This document shows, in pieces, positions 46,679 to 56,273 of a DNA stretch of 64,000 nucleotides (the stretch's first letter is position 1; every line of letters begins with the position of its first letter). The position numbers and the translations under genes are program-made. Origin of the DNA: Gemmatimonadota bacterium (GTDB taxonomy: Bacteria > Gemmatimonadota > Gemmatimonadetes > Longimicrobiales > Gaopeijiaceae); the NCBI GenBank assembly GCA_022826565.1, contig JAJDUP010000026.1, forward strand, positions 248,001 through 312,000. Direction: 5' to 3'. The notes under the pieces were generated by a model. It saw only the letters and a program-made list of their open reading frames with translations. It did not search any database and was not told where the DNA came from.

Positions 46679-49600
46679 AGCTGAAGTCGCTCCGGCTCCA
46701 CGGCTTCAAGTCCTTCCCGGACGCCACGCGCGTGGAGTTCCACGACGGCATCACCGCGATCGTGGGGCCGAACGGGTGCGGCAAGTCGAACATAGGCGAC
46801 GCGATTCGCTGGGTCCTCGGCGAGCAGAGGCCGACGGTCGTGCGCGGGGCGAAGATGGAGGAGGTGATCTTTCAGGGCACGGCCTCGCGGCGGCCGGTCA
46901 ACCGCGGTTCCGTGTCGATGATCGTGACGAACGAGGACGGCGCGCTCGCGATCCCCTACGGCGAGGTGGAGATCGGCCGGGCGGTGTACCGGGACGGCGG
47001 CAGCGACTACCGGCTCAACCGCGCGGCCTGCCGGCTCCGCGACATCGTCGACCTGTGCCGCGATACCGGCCTCGGCGCGAACGCGTACTCGGTCATCGAG
47101 ATCCGCATGATCGACGCGATCCTCTCGGGGCGGGCCGACGAGCGCCGCTCCCTCTTCGAGGAGGCCGCCGGGATCGGCAAGTACAAGGAACGCCGGCGCG
47201 CGGCCATCCGGCGGCTCGAGACCTCCGAGGCGGATCTCCAGCGCATCGAGGATGTGATCGGCGAGGTGCGGACCAAGGTCCGGTCGCTGGCGCGCCAGAA
47301 GGGCAAGGCGCAGCGCCACCGGGACCTGCGCGAGCGGCGCCTGGCGGTCGAGGTCGCCGTTGTGCGCGAAGAGCTGGAACAGCTGCGTGGGCGCCTTGCC
47401 CGGGTGGAGCGCGAACTGCAGTCGGACCGGGAGGAGTCGGCGGGGATGGCGGCCGCGCTGGCAACGGCGGAGGCCGGACTCGAGCGGGCGCGCCTGGAGC
47501 GCGTCGAGGCCGAGAAGGCGCGCACGGCCTGCGCCCGACAGCTCGACGTGGTGGGCGGCGAACTGGCGCGCATCGAAACCGAGGTTGCGGTGGCCGGGGA
47601 GCGCCTCGCGAACGGCAAGCGCCGACTCGAGCAGATCGCCGGCGAACGGGAGGCGCAGACTTCGGTGCAGGCCCACTCCGAAGATGAAGTGGTCGTGCTC
47701 ACGGATTCCAGAGATGAATGTAAGGTTTCCTTTACATTATTACAAGTAAACCTTACAGAACGAAGGCAGGCTGCCGCCGAGGTCAGGGAGCGTCTCGACA
47801 TCGCGCGAGGCGAGGCCCGCGAGCTTGAGGACCGGAGCCGCGGCATTGCGAGGACGATGGCGCGTCTCGAGGGCGACCGCGACAGCGCCCGTCTCCAGGT
47901 GCGCGAACTGCAGCGCAGGATCGAGCAGCTTTCGCTGGACGCCCGGCAGGGTGCGGGTGCGCTGCGCGAGGTCGAATCCCAGCGTGACCTGTTTGCCGAC
48001 CGCCGCGCGATCACGGCGCAATCCGCCGAAGAGGCGGCGCGCGAGTTCGAAGCCAGCCGGCGGCGGCTGGACCTGGTCCGGGCGCGTCTGCGGGAGGTTC
48101 GCACCGAGGAGAGGCAGGCCGAAGCGCGGCTCGCGGCGCTCGAGGCGGAGAGCGCGGCGCTGAGTCGCGTGGCAGAGCGCGATGAGGGAGCCGGGTCGGT
48201 GGCGACGGCCGCGCGCGAGACCTTCCCCGGCGCCGTCCGGGGCATGGTCTCGGACTTCGTCAGGGTCTCCGGACCCGTGGCCCGGGGCGTGGACGAGGTT
48301 CTCGGGCGGTTCGCCTCGGCGCTGGTCGTGCGCGGGAAGGACGATGTCGGGCGGATCGCGCGTTGGTATCACGGCACGGGCGACCGCGTGGCCGCAATCC
48401 TCCTTTTGCCGCTGGATGCGGTCCCGGAGGCCGACGGCGCCCTCCCCGCGGGCGTTACGGCACTGGGAGAGGGGGCGCCGTGGGTAAGGGCGCTTCTCGG
48501 GGGCGCCGCTGCCTCCGGACGCGGATGGCGCGACTGCAGGGGTGCGGTGCATATCTTCCCGGAGGCCGGCGCGGAGGGCCGTCTGGAGCGCAGGGGACGG
48601 ATCGAAGCCCTCGATGCCGAGAGCGAGCTCGCGCGCAGCAGTCTCGACGAGGCCCGGGCCAGGCGGCTCCACCTCGAGGAGGAACACGGCACCTGCGAGG
48701 GAGAGGCGGACGCGGCCTCCGAGCTTGTGCTCGCTGCACGTGACGACGCGCGCGCCGCCGAGTCCGAGGCCGCGACCCAGAGTGACCGTCGCGCGCGGCT
48801 GGCGCGCCATCAGGAAGAGGTGTCGCGCCGGCTGGAGGGAGCCCGCGCGAGCCGGGAGGGCGCGCTGCAGCGGGCACGCACCGCCGAAACGGAACGCGAC
48901 CGTCACCGGGAAGAGGAGGGGACCCTGGCGGGCCGCATCGAGGATCGGCGCGGTGTGCTGGCCGCGGTGGAGGCCGAGTGGGAACAGGCTCGCGAAGCCG
49001 AATCCGAGGCGACGATTCGGGCCGCGAGGCTGGAGAGCCGGCTCGAGCGGCTGGAAGGACAGCTGCAGGACGCCCGCACCGCTGTGGACAGAGCCGCCGC
49101 CCGACTGGGCGACCTTGCGGTGGAGGAGTCCGCTCTCACGGTCGAGATGCAGCGGGTCCGGGCGGGCCGCGACGAGGGAGGGGATGCGCTCGAGGTGCTG
49201 TTCGGCAAGCGGGACGAGCTGCGCGGGTCCCTGTCGGAGCACGACCGGATGCTTGCGGGGGCCACCGAGGCCGTCGCGGACGCCGATCGGCGGCTGGGCG
49301 ACCTGCGGGCGACGGAGCGTCAGGCGGTGGGCCACAGGCACCAGCTCGAGTTGCGCGAGCAGGACATCCGCAACCGCGCGTCCCGGATCACCGAGCGCCT
49401 CGAGGCCGAGTGGGGCCGCCCGGCGGAGGCGCTGTTCGACGAGACGGAGCCGATCGAGGGGGACCCGGAGCGCCTCCGCGACGAACTCGAGGACATCGTA
49501 CGCAGCCTGAGCCGCATCGGACCGGTCAACATGCTTGCCGTTGAGGAGCACGCCGAGGAGAGCGCGCGCCTGGAATTCCTGGTGCGCCAGCAGGAGGACC

Positions 49601-50136
49601 TGGTCGCCGCGAGAAACGATCTGCGGTCGGCGATACGTCGGATCAACACGACCGCCACCGAGCTCTTCATGAACAGCTTCGAGGCGATCAACGAGAACTT
49701 CCGCTCGACCTTCCATCACCTCTTCAGCGGCGGGCAGGCGAAGCTGTGGCTTGCGGATCCGGAGAACCCTCTCGAATCGCCCATCGAGATCCACGCCGCG
49801 CCCAAGGGGAAGCGCACCCAGCGGATCGATCTTCTGTCGGGCGGCGAGCGGGCGCTGACCGCACTGGCGCTCCTCTTCGGCATCTACCTGGTGAAGCCCA
49901 GCCCCTTCTGCGTCCTCGACGAGGTGGACGCCCCGTTCGATGATTCGAACATCGGCCGGTTCGTCCGTCTCCTGCAGGGCTTCAAGGCGCAGACCCAGTT
50001 CGTGGTGATCACGCACAATCCGCGCACCATCGAAGCGGCCGACTGGATCTACGGCGTCACGATGGAGGAGCCCGGGGTGTCCTCGATCGTGGGCGTCCGG
50101 CTCGAATCGCCGGCGGAAGTGGAAGGCGGCACGTGA
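46675..50136 (+). CDS. smc: Chromosome segregation ATPase SMC
   Basis: 1153 residues with the full SMC layout. Head half one has Walker [10 protein letters not shown] at 31-39, the signature-side segment [15 protein letters not shown], and coiled coil about 165-500. The hinge is about 510-640 ([29 protein letters not shown]). A return coil runs about 650-960. Head half two has ABC signature [16 protein letters not shown] and Walker [15 protein letters not shown]. It would act with ScpA/ScpB, which are not in the window. The GTG start overlaps rsfS. A 39-base AT-rich palindrome is embedded in frame at residues 349-361 of the first coiled coil, using TTA, GTA and ACA codons foreign to the gene. 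Confidence 0.96.
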   Translation: MKLKSLRLHGFKSFPDATRVEFHDGITAIVGPNGCGKSNIGDAIRWVLGEQRPTVVRGAKMEEVIFQGTASRRPVNRGSVSMIVTNEDGALAIPYGEVEIGRAVYRDGGSDYRLNRAACRLRDIVDLCRDTGLGANAYSVIEIRMIDAILSGRADERRSLFEEAAGIGKYKERRRAAIRRLETSEADLQRIEDVIGEVRTKVRSLARQKGKAQRHRDLRERRLAVEVAVVREELEQLRGRLARVERELQSDREESAGMAAALATAEAGLERARLERVEAEKARTACARQLDVVGGELARIETEVAVAGERLANGKRRLEQIAGEREAQTSVQAHSEDEVVVLTDSRDECKVSFTLLQVNLTERRQAAAEVRERLDIARGEARELEDRSRGIARTMARLEGDRDSARLQVRELQRRIEQLSLDARQGAGALREVESQRDLFADRRAITAQSAEEAAREFEASRRRLDLVRARLREVRTEERQAEARLAALEAESAALSRVAERDEGAGSVATAARETFPGAVRGMVSDFVRVSGPVARGVDEVLGRFASALVVRGKDDVGRIARWYHGTGDRVAAILLLPLDAVPEADGALPAGVTALGEGAPWVRALLGGAAASGRGWRDCRGAVHIFPEAGAEGRLERRGRIEALDAESELARSSLDEARARRLHLEEEHGTCEGEADAASELVLAARDDARAAESEAATQSDRRARLARHQEEVSRRLEGARASREGALQRARTAETERDRHREEEGTLAGRIEDRRGVLAAVEAEWEQAREAESEATIRAARLESRLERLEGQLQDARTAVDRAAARLGDLAVEESALTVEMQRVRAGRDEGGDALEVLFGKRDELRGSLSEHDRMLAGATEAVADADRRLGDLRATERQAVGHRHQLELREQDIRNRASRITERLEAEWGRPAEALFDETEPIEGDPERLRDELEDIVRSLSRIGPVNMLAVEEHAEESARLEFLVRQQEDLVAARNDLRSAIRRINTTATELFMNSFEAINENFRSTFHHLFSGGQAKLWLADPENPLESPIEIHAAPKGKRTQRIDLLSGGERALTALALLFGIYLVKPSPFCVLDEVDAPFDDSNIGRFVRLLQGFKAQTQFVVITHNPRTIEAADWIYGVTMEEPGVSSIVGVRLESPAEVEGGT
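47719..47757. repeat. 39-base AT-rich inverted repeat inside smc
   Basis: Perfect 10-base arms TGTAAGGTTT (47719-47728) and AAACCTTACA (47748-47757) enclose a 19-base AT-rich centre that itself contains TTACA at 47732 and 47740. The element is a multiple of three, so the smc frame stays open, and it is flanked on both sides by GAA (47716-47718 and 47758-47760). The surrounding gene is strongly GC-rich. Confidence 0.85.
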
Positions 50137-50921
50137 CGGCGTCGCTGACCGTCATCGGTTCGGGCACCCTGGTCCCCTCGCCGGACCGCGCTTGCGCTTG
50201 CCACCTCGTGGAGCGGGACGATCTCACGCTGCTCCTGGACGCGGGCCCCGGGGCGGTTCACGGGCTCGCGCGGCAGGGGAAGCCCTGGTGGAGGGTCAAT
50301 CACCTCGTCATCACCCACTACCACACCGACCACTTCGGCGACCTCCCCCACCTTCTCTTCGCACTCAAGTGGGCGGCGCCGTCCACGCGCACCGAGCCGC
50401 TGCGCATCGTGGGGCCTCCGGGGCTGCGCAGCCGGGCCGAGGCGCTGCGGGCCGCGCACGGCGACTTCATCTTCGAGCCGGGGTTCACGGTCACGTACGA
50501 AGAGATCGCGCGGGACGGGACGTGGGCCGACAGCCACGGGTCGGTCGAGTTGCGCTTTCACCCCACGCCGCATACGGCCAGCTCGGTGGCGGTCCGCGTC
50601 GAACTCGGGGGCTGCTCGGTGGGGTACACGGGCGACACCGGGCCGGAGCCCGCGCTCGGGGGGTTCTTTCGCGGGGTGGACATCCTGGTCAGCGAATGCT
50701 CACACCCCGACCCCTGCGAGGCGGCCGGCCATCTGTCCCCCGTCTCCGTGGCGGAGCTGGCGCGGCGGGCACGACCCGCGACGCTCGTCCTGACTCATCT
50801 CTATCCGCCCCTCGAGGCGGACTCGGTGCCGTCGCTGGTCGGCGATGCCGGATACACCGGCCGGGTGGTGTGCGCCCGGGACGGACAGCGATTCACGCTG
50901 GGAAAGGCTTCACAGTGCTGA
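50133..50921 (+). CDS. Metallo-beta-lactamase-fold hydrolase (RNase Z-like group)
   Basis: 262 residues. The zinc motif is [11 protein letters not shown] (HxHxDH). Further ligands are in [14 protein letters not shown] and THLYPP, in the order of the RNase Z/arylsulfatase branch of the beta-lactamase fold. The N-terminus [14 protein letters not shown] with RACACHLVE is typical of small proteins that hold a substrate phosphate or ester. It lacks the long exosite arm of tRNase Z, so tRNA 3' processing is not assured. GTG start overlapping smc by 4 bases; overlaps aroF by 7 bases. Confidence 0.87.
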   Translation: MTASLTVIGSGTLVPSPDRACACHLVERDDLTLLLDAGPGAVHGLARQGKPWWRVNHLVITHYHTDHFGDLPHLLFALKWAAPSTRTEPLRIVGPPGLRSRAEALRAAHGDFIFEPGFTVTYEEIARDGTWADSHGSVELRFHPTPHTASSVAVRVELGGCSVGYTGDTGPEPALGGFFRGVDILVSECSHPDPCEAAGHLSPVSVAELARRARPATLVLTHLYPPLEADSVPSLVGDAGYTGRVVCARDGQRFTLGKASQC

Positions 50922-51970
50922 TTGTCATGGATCACCGGGCGACGCCCGAGGAGATACAGGGAGTGGTCGACACGATCGCTTCGATGGGATACGGGGCCAA
51001 GCCCATGCCAGGACGCCAGCGGACGGCGATCGGACTCGTGGGCAACGACGGCCGGGTGGAATCCGCCCGGCTGGCCGGCCTCCCGGGCGTGCGAGAACTG
51101 ATCACGGTCAGCAAGCCGTACAAGCAGGTGTCGCGGGAATGGCGCGACGAGGACACCCTGGTCGACCTCGGCAACGGGGCGGTGCTGGGCGGCCGCGACG
51201 TCATCGTCATCGCCGGACCCTGCGCCGTCGAGGGCAGGGAACAGATCCTGGACATCGCCGCGCGTGTGCGCGACGCGGGAGCGAGCGGGCTCCGGGGGGG
51301 CGCCTTCAAGCCTCGCACCTCCCCCTATTCCTTCCAGGGCCTGGGACCCAAGGGTCTCGAACTGCTCGCGGAGGCGCGCGAGGCGACCGGGCTCGCGATC
51401 GTGACCGAGGCGGTCGAGCCGGAGGGTGTGGCGCTGGTCGCGGAATACGCCGACGTGATCCAGATCGGGGCGCGTAACATGCAGAACTACCCGCTGCTGA
51501 AGCGTGCGGGGCGGTCGGGCAGGCCGGTGCTGCTGAAGCGCGGGATGTCGGCGACCATCACGGAGATGCTCCTCGCGGCCGAGTACCTGCTCAGCGAGGG
51601 CAACCCCGACGTGATCCTGTGCGAGCGCGGGGTGCGCAGCTTCGATCAGCAGACCCGCAATCTGCTGGATCTCACGGCCATCCCCCTGGTCAAGTCGCTG
51701 ACCCACCTGCCGATCATTGCCGATCCGAGTCACGGAACCGGCGTGCGGGCCAAGGTTACGCCGATGGCCAGGGCGGCGGTGGCCGCGGGAGCCGACGGCC
51801 TGATCATCGAGGTGCACCCGAATCCGCCCGAGGCGCTGTCGGACGGGGCCCAGAGCCTGTACCCGGAGCAGTTCGAACAGCTGGTCCACCAGTGCGTGCC
51901 GATTGCCAACGCGATCGACCGGTCGCTGGGGAGGGTGGCGGAGCTGACGGGAGCAGCGGCAGCCGACTGA
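50915..51970 (+). CDS. aroF: 3-deoxy-7-phosphoheptulonate synthase (DAHP synthase, type I-beta)
   Basis: First enzyme of the shikimate pathway (PEP + erythrose-4-P). 351 residues: a ferredoxin-like N-terminal regulatory domain (1-~75, [18 protein letters not shown], as in the Thermotoga enzyme) and a TIM-barrel. The barrel has [57 protein letters not shown] and [13 protein letters not shown]. The N-terminal domain is the one that confers Tyr/Phe inhibition in this subgroup. I chose the GTG at 50915 (after GGGAAAGG), overlapping the previous stop, since the frame is open further upstream only through another gene. Confidence 0.95.
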   Translation: MLIVMDHRATPEEIQGVVDTIASMGYGAKPMPGRQRTAIGLVGNDGRVESARLAGLPGVRELITVSKPYKQVSREWRDEDTLVDLGNGAVLGGRDVIVIAGPCAVEGREQILDIAARVRDAGASGLRGGAFKPRTSPYSFQGLGPKGLELLAEAREATGLAIVTEAVEPEGVALVAEYADVIQIGARNMQNYPLLKRAGRSGRPVLLKRGMSATITEMLLAAEYLLSEGNPDVILCERGVRSFDQQTRNLLDLTAIPLVKSLTHLPIIADPSHGTGVRAKVTPMARAAVAAGADGLIIEVHPNPPEALSDGAQSLYPEQFEQLVHQCVPIANAIDRSLGRVAELTGAAAAD

Positions 51971-52082
51971 TCCGGCCAGGGCCCCGGCGGTGTCCTCGCC
52001 GTCGCCCCGTGGCCTGCCGGCGGTTGAAATCCGTCCCATCCAGCCATTCCATCGCCCATGGCTCGTCGCAACCTTGTCGCCG

Positions 52083-52448
52083 ATGGCAGCGAAGCGGTGG
52101 GATCTCGGCCGAAGTGGAGAGGCGCTGGCGGCAGCTCATCTGTCCTCGCGGGGGTGGACGGTGCTTGCCCGCAACTTCCGCGCCGGACCGAAGGAGATCG
52201 ACCTGGTGGTCTTGAAGGCCGGCGTCGTGGCGTTTGTGGAGGTCAAGACCCGTGCCACGTCGACGGGCGGCGCGCCGTTGGAGCCAATTGGAAGAGCCAA
52301 GAGGAGACTGGTCGTGGCCGCTGCCCGGCGCTGGATTCATGAGCACGGCCGGCCGGGCACGACCTACCGCTTCGACGCGATCGGAGTGGTGGTCAGAGGG
52401 GAGGAGGTTTCGATCCAGCACATCCCCGACGCCTGGCGGCCCGGTTGA
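52083..52448 (+). CDS. YraN/UPF0102 family endonuclease-fold protein
   Basis: From the ATG at 52083 the protein has 121 residues, the usual YraN length. The frame also opens at 51990 with a less family-like N-terminus. Restriction-endonuclease-like motifs are [29 protein letters not shown] with the Glu-x-Asp, and FVEVKTRA for the E-x-K. FDAIGVVV is near the end. Function is unsettled, but members sit beside DNA-processing genes; here it precedes the SRP RNA and dnaX. The gap to aroF is 112 bases. Confidence 0.85.
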   Translation: MAAKRWDLGRSGEALAAAHLSSRGWTVLARNFRAGPKEIDLVVLKAGVVAFVEVKTRATSTGGAPLEPIGRAKRRLVVAAARRWIHEHGRPGTTYRFDAIGVVVRGEEVSIQHIPDAWRPG

Positions 52449-52474
52449 CGCTCGTTCGCGGTTCCGGGTAGCTT
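52445..52474 (+). promoter_or_regulatory. Promoter of the SRP RNA gene
   Basis: TTGACG (52445-52450), an 18-base spacer and TAGCTT (52469-52474) precede the first base of the SRP RNA stem (52481) by 6 bases, as expected for a +1 there. The -35 overlaps the yraN stop codon. Confidence 0.8.
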
Positions 52475-52480
52475 TGCAGC

Positions 52481-52580
52481 GTGCCCCAGGTCCGCGGGTC
52501 GGGAACTCATGAACCCCGTCAGGACCCCGCCGGTAGCAGCGGTAAGTGCGGTAACCGTCGCCGCGGAGTGCCTGGGGCAC
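52481..52580 (+). ncRNA. ffs: Signal recognition particle RNA (4.5S-type)
   Basis: About 100 bases folding into one long hairpin. The terminal stem GTGCCCCAGG (52481-52490) pairs perfectly with CCTGGGGCAC (52571-52580), and TCCGCGG (52491-52497) with CCGCGGA (52561-52567). The Ffh-binding symmetric loop is present: GTCAGG on one side and AGCAGC on the other, with the asymmetric loop GAAC/GTAA below. The apex differs from the norm: between GTCAGG and AGCAGC lies an ACC/GGT stem closed by CCGCC, not GGAA. It lies directly before dnaX, a common ffs-dnaX-ybaB-recR order. Confidence 0.9.
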
Positions 52581-52617
52581 CTCGCGCGGCCACCCTGAAG
52601 CCTCAATCGACGGCACC

Positions 52618-54324
52618 TTGTCCTATCTTGCCCTAGCCAGGAAGTACCGGCCCCGCCGTTTCGAGGAGGTGGCGACCCAGGAGCACGTATCCGAGACGCT
52701 GAAACGTGCGGTGGCGGGCGACCGGGTCGGCCACGCCTATCTCTTTTGCGGGCCTCGCGGCGTCGGCAAGACGACCATCGCCCGGATTCTCGCGATGTCC
52801 CTCAACTGCCCGGAGCGGACGCCAGGGGGCGAGCCCTGCGGCTCGTGCGACGACTGCGAGAGCATCTGGGCGGGCCACACGTCGCTCGACGTGGTCGAGA
52901 TCGATGCCGCTTCGCACCGGGGCGTGGACGATGCCCGCGACCTGAGGGCCCGGGCCATGTACGCCCCCTCGGAAGAGGGACGGTACAAGGTCTACATCCT
53001 CGACGAGGCCCACATGCTCACGCGCGAGGCCTGGAATGCGCTCCTGAAGATTCTGGAGGAGCCGCCCCCCCGCGTCATCTTCTGCTTCGCGACCACCGAG
53101 CCGCGCAAGATCCAGCAGACGGCCTCGCCCATCCTTTCGCGGTGCCAGCGCTTCGATTTCAGGCGGATCGGGGCCGACGACATCGTCCAGCGCCTGCAGG
53201 AGGTGCTCGCAGCCGAGAACATCGCGTCCCGGCCGGAAGCCCTGCGTGCGATCGCGCGCAAGGCGAATGGTGGAATGCGCGACGGCCTCTCGCTCCTCGA
53301 CCAGGTGCTGGCGCTCTCGGACCGGGAGGTTACGACCGATTCGGTGGTGCGGGTGCTGGGGGTCGTGGCCGAGCAGCGGTACCTGCAGATCTTCGACATC
53401 ATTGCGGAGCGGCGGCACGGAGACGTGTTCGACTTCGTCGAGACGCTGATCGACGAGGGGTACGATCTGGTGGAGTTCTACCACGGCTTCACCGAAAAGC
53501 TGCGGCTTCTGCTTCGCATGACGGTCGACCCCGCGAGTTCGCCCGGCATGATGGGGACGGAACTCCGTGACGAGTTCGCCAGCCGGGCGGCCCGGTTTGC
53601 GCCGGGAGACCTGGTCCGCATGCTCGCGATGTGTTCGTCGCTCGAGTCCGACGGCAGCCTGAGGCGGACAGGACGGCCCCGGGTCCTCATAGAGGTGCTG
53701 CTGCTGCGGTTGAGTTACCTCGATCGGACGGTGGAGCTGGAGGATGTCATCCGGGCGCTCGGCGGGGCGCCGGCACGGAAGGTCGCTCAGGCCCCCGCGA
53801 CAGGACCGACGGAGCCGTCGCCGCCGAGCCCAGGCCGTGCACGGTCCCCGGACGCGACGGCAGCATCGGCCCAGCGCCAGGGGGCACCGGAACCGGAGCA
53901 GACCGCGCCGCCGCCGGAACCGGAGCGGGCCCCGCAGGCGCCTGCGAAACGCAGTCTCGTGGAAGCATGGCCCCTGGTGCTGGCGGACCCTTCGTGCGCG
54001 CCCAGGGGGTTCAAGGTGGTGCTCGGCGATACCCGGACGAGGGAAGACGGAAACAGCCTGATCCTGGAAGCTCCGGGCGACCTCGTGGCGGAAAAGCTGA
54101 GCGATGTATCCGTGCGCCGGAAGCTTGAAGAGGGGTTGGCACTTCATGCGGGCCGCGATTATGCCGAGATTTCATTGGTGAAGGCCGCCAGGGGGCACGA
54201 GGACGGGCCCGCGGCCAGGATCACCGAAGAGTCAGCCCGCCGGACTCGGCTGCGCGATCTCATCGAGCGCGCTCCCCATATCGAGCAGGCGGTCAGGGAA
54301 TTGGACCTCGACCTCGTGGAATGA
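52618..54324 (+). CDS. dnaX: DNA polymerase III subunits gamma/tau
   Basis: Clamp-loader ATPase that also tethers the polymerase. 568 residues. The TTG start gives the conserved MSYLALARKYRP. Walker A is GPRGVGKTT, zinc-binding Cys are in LNCPERT...CGSCDDC, Walker B is VYILDEAH and sensor 1 is FATTEPRKIQQT. The gamma core ends near residue 375. A Pro/Ala/Glu-rich linker (~385-445) leads to a C-terminal tau-like domain. I see no obvious A-rich slippery heptamer for a gamma frameshift. Only 37 bases separate it from the SRP RNA; ybaB follows by 7. Confidence 0.96.
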   Translation: MSYLALARKYRPRRFEEVATQEHVSETLKRAVAGDRVGHAYLFCGPRGVGKTTIARILAMSLNCPERTPGGEPCGSCDDCESIWAGHTSLDVVEIDAASHRGVDDARDLRARAMYAPSEEGRYKVYILDEAHMLTREAWNALLKILEEPPPRVIFCFATTEPRKIQQTASPILSRCQRFDFRRIGADDIVQRLQEVLAAENIASRPEALRAIARKANGGMRDGLSLLDQVLALSDREVTTDSVVRVLGVVAEQRYLQIFDIIAERRHGDVFDFVETLIDEGYDLVEFYHGFTEKLRLLLRMTVDPASSPGMMGTELRDEFASRAARFAPGDLVRMLAMCSSLESDGSLRRTGRPRVLIEVLLLRLSYLDRTVELEDVIRALGGAPARKVAQAPATGPTEPSPPSPGRARSPDATAASAQRQGAPEPEQTAPPPEPERAPQAPAKRSLVEAWPLVLADPSCAPRGFKVVLGDTRTREDGNSLILEAPGDLVAEKLSDVSVRRKLEEGLALHAGRDYAEISLVKAARGHEDGPAARITEESARRTRLRDLIERAPHIEQAVRELDLDLVE

Positions 54325-54331
54325 ACGCAAG

Positions 54332-54649
54332 ATGACAAGTATTCAGCAACTGATGAAGATGGGACAGCAGCTCCAGGAGAAGGTCCAGGAGCTGCAGAAC
54401 ACCCTGGAATCGGAACAGATCCAGGCGTCCGCGGGCGGTGGGATGGTGACGGCGCGGGTCACGGGCAAGGGAGACCTGGTCAGCCTCTCGATCGAACCCG
54501 AGGCGGTGGATCCCGAGGATGTCGAGATGCTCGAGGATCTCGTGGTTGCCGCGGTAGCGGAGGCGCAGAGTCGAGCCCGTGCGTTCTCGGAGGAGCGCAT
54601 GCGCGGCGCGGCGGGCGGTCTGCCGGTCCAGCTGCCGGGACTGTTCTAG
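54332..54649 (+). CDS. ybaB: YbaB/EbfC nucleoid-associated protein
   Basis: 105-residue DNA-binding dimer of the EbfC family. It begins with a long helix (IQQLMKMGQQLQEKVQELQNTLE), followed by GGGMVTARVTGKGDLVSLSIEPEAVDPED and the family's LEDLVVAAVAEA segment. It usually lies between dnaX and recR, exactly as here, where it is 7 bases after dnaX. It compacts or marks DNA, and no specific targets are suggested by the sequence. Confidence 0.95.
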   Translation: MTSIQQLMKMGQQLQEKVQELQNTLESEQIQASAGGGMVTARVTGKGDLVSLSIEPEAVDPEDVEMLEDLVVAAVAEAQSRARAFSEERMRGAAGGLPVQLPGLF

Positions 54650-54746
54650 TGTCCGTGGCACGGGTCTCCGCTGCCTTCGGACCGCGATGCACCTGCACTG
54701 GCCGCGGCGTTCGCTCGACCTCGCGCCGTAATGGGAACATCGCAGA

Positions 54747-55340
54747 ATGTCGGCGATCGACCGCCTGAGCCGGGAGCTGGGACGGCTGCCCGGCGTGGGG
54801 ACCAAGACGGCCCTGCGTCTGACCTATCACCTGCTCAAGGGAAGGAAGGGCGACGTGCGGCGGCTTGCCCGGACTCTGGAGGAGGTGGCCGCCCGCGTCC
54901 ATCCGTGTCCCCGGTGCGGCAACTACTGTGAAGCGGAGCTCTGTCCGGTGTGCGAGGACCCGTCACGGGATCAGGGGGTAATCTGCGTCGTCGAGGAGGC
55001 CTACGAAGTGGGCGCGATCGATCGGGCGGGGCACTACCGCGGGCAGTTCCACGTGCTCGGAGGCCGTCTTTCTCCGCTCGACGGAATCGGCCCGGAAAGC
55101 CTCGATATCGACGGCCTGCTGGAGCGAATCGACGGATCCGGGGGAGAGACGACGGAGGTGATTCTGGCGACCAACGCAAGCGTCGAGGGCGAGGCCACCG
55201 CGGTCTACCTCGAGGGCCTGCTGCGTGCGCGCTCGGTCCGGGTCACGCGCCTGGCCCGCGGGATTCCCGTGGGCGCCGACCTGGAATACGTCGACGGCAC
55301 CACGATCGCCGAGGCGCTGGCCGGCCGGAGGGAGATGTAG
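54747..55340 (+). CDS. recR: Recombination protein RecR
   Basis: Tetrameric clamp that with RecO loads RecA at gaps. 197 residues. The helix-hairpin-helix LGRLPGVGTKTALRLTYHLLKG is at the N-terminus. The zinc finger is CPRCGNYCEAELCPVC, and the Toprim domain has CVVEEAYEVGAIDRAGHYRGQFHVLGGRLSPLDGIGP. The C-terminal Walker-B-like region with TRLARGIPVGADLEYVDG is intact. The spacing after ybaB is 97 bases. Confidence 0.97.
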   Translation: MSAIDRLSRELGRLPGVGTKTALRLTYHLLKGRKGDVRRLARTLEEVAARVHPCPRCGNYCEAELCPVCEDPSRDQGVICVVEEAYEVGAIDRAGHYRGQFHVLGGRLSPLDGIGPESLDIDGLLERIDGSGGETTEVILATNASVEGEATAVYLEGLLRARSVRVTRLARGIPVGADLEYVDGTTIAEALAGRREM

Positions 55341-55344
55341 TCCC

Positions 55345-55644
55345 GTGGACCGACGCCTGCGTACGCTCGGCTTCTTCCTGCTCGGCACCGGAGCGGTCGC
55401 CGCCATTGCGGCCCTCGTCCTGCGCGACCAGGTATCGCGTCGGCGGCGGGATCTGTTCAGTCCGAGTCCCTTTCGGCGGTTGGCGGCCCTGGGACACCTG
55501 GCGGGAGAACCGGCCAGCGTGGGCGCCGTGAATCTCCTGCGGGATTTCAGGGCCTGGGAGGTCCGAGGCCTGCTCCGAAACAGGGCCGGCAGCGTTCTGG
55601 CCCGGATGGAGGATGAACTTCGGGAGAGGGCGGGAGGCACATGA
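55345..55644 (+). CDS. Small membrane-anchored protein of unknown function
   Basis: 99 residues from the GTG at 55345. A hydrophobic N-terminal segment (about 9-26, FFLLGTGAVAAIAALVL) follows a basic start, so an N-in membrane anchor with a cytosolic or periplasmic basic tail is likely. The remainder (FSPSPFRRLAALGHLAGE, LLRDFRAWEVRGLLRNRAG) is helical and Arg-rich, with HEAT-like spacing. Not recognised. It lies 4 bases after recR and overlaps pgsA by ATGA, so it is translated with them. Confidence 0.7.
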   Translation: MDRRLRTLGFFLLGTGAVAAIAALVLRDQVSRRRRDLFSPSPFRRLAALGHLAGEPASVGAVNLLRDFRAWEVRGLLRNRAGSVLARMEDELRERAGGT

Positions 55645-56273
55645 ACATTCCCAACGCGATTACCGTCGGGCGCATCATCCTCTGTCCGCTGGTGGCCTGG
55701 CTCGCGCTGTCGCCGGGCCTGTTCGCCAGGTATGCGGCCTTCGTCGTTTTCCTCGTCGCCGCGTTCTCGGATGTGTGGGACGGGCACCTGGCCCGCAAGC
55801 ACGGATGGATTTCGGACACCGGCAAGCTCCTGGACCCGATCGCCGACAAGCTGCTCATGGCCAGCGCCTTCATCCCCTTCTACTTCATTACGCGAAGGGA
55901 CGACGGGTTCAGCGAACTGCCGTTCTGGGGCGAACTGCCGGTGTGGGTGATCGTGGTCGTATTCGGCAGGGAACTGTTCATCACCCTCTTCCGCGGCTAT
56001 GCCGCGCGGCGCGGGGTCGTGATCGCGGCGGGCAAGTCCGGGAAGTACAAGGCGCTCTCGCAGAACTTCTTCATCGGCTCGGTGCTGCTGTGGCTTCCGC
56101 TTCTCGTTACGGCCTCCGACGCGGGTTGGGAGGAGGGAGGGCTGTGGGGTGACTGGCAGTTCTTCCACTCCGGCTTCGTGGGCGCCGTGCTGGCGCTGAT
56201 GGTGTTCATGACCCTGTTCTCTCTGGCGGACTATCTCTGGCGCTACCGCTCGCTGGTGGTGGAGAGCAGGTGA
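55641..56273 (+). CDS. pgsA: CDP-diacylglycerol--glycerol-3-phosphate 3-phosphatidyltransferase
   Basis: Committed step of phosphatidylglycerol synthesis at the inner membrane. 210 residues, about six spans. The CDP-alcohol phosphotransferase motif DG-x2-AR-x8-G-x3-D-x3-D is present as DVWDGHLARKHG...DTGKLLDPIADK. The N-terminus MNIPNAITVGRIILCPLVAW is typical of PgsA. An extra ~25-residue hydrophilic loop (TRRDDGFSELPFWG) sits mid-protein. The pgsA-pncC neighbourhood often precedes recA; here recA is 32 kb away. Confidence 0.92.
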   Translation: MNIPNAITVGRIILCPLVAWLALSPGLFARYAAFVVFLVAAFSDVWDGHLARKHGWISDTGKLLDPIADKLLMASAFIPFYFITRRDDGFSELPFWGELPVWVIVVVFGRELFITLFRGYAARRGVVIAAGKSGKYKALSQNFFIGSVLLWLPLLVTASDAGWEEGGLWGDWQFFHSGFVGAVLALMVFMTLFSLADYLWRYRSLVVESR

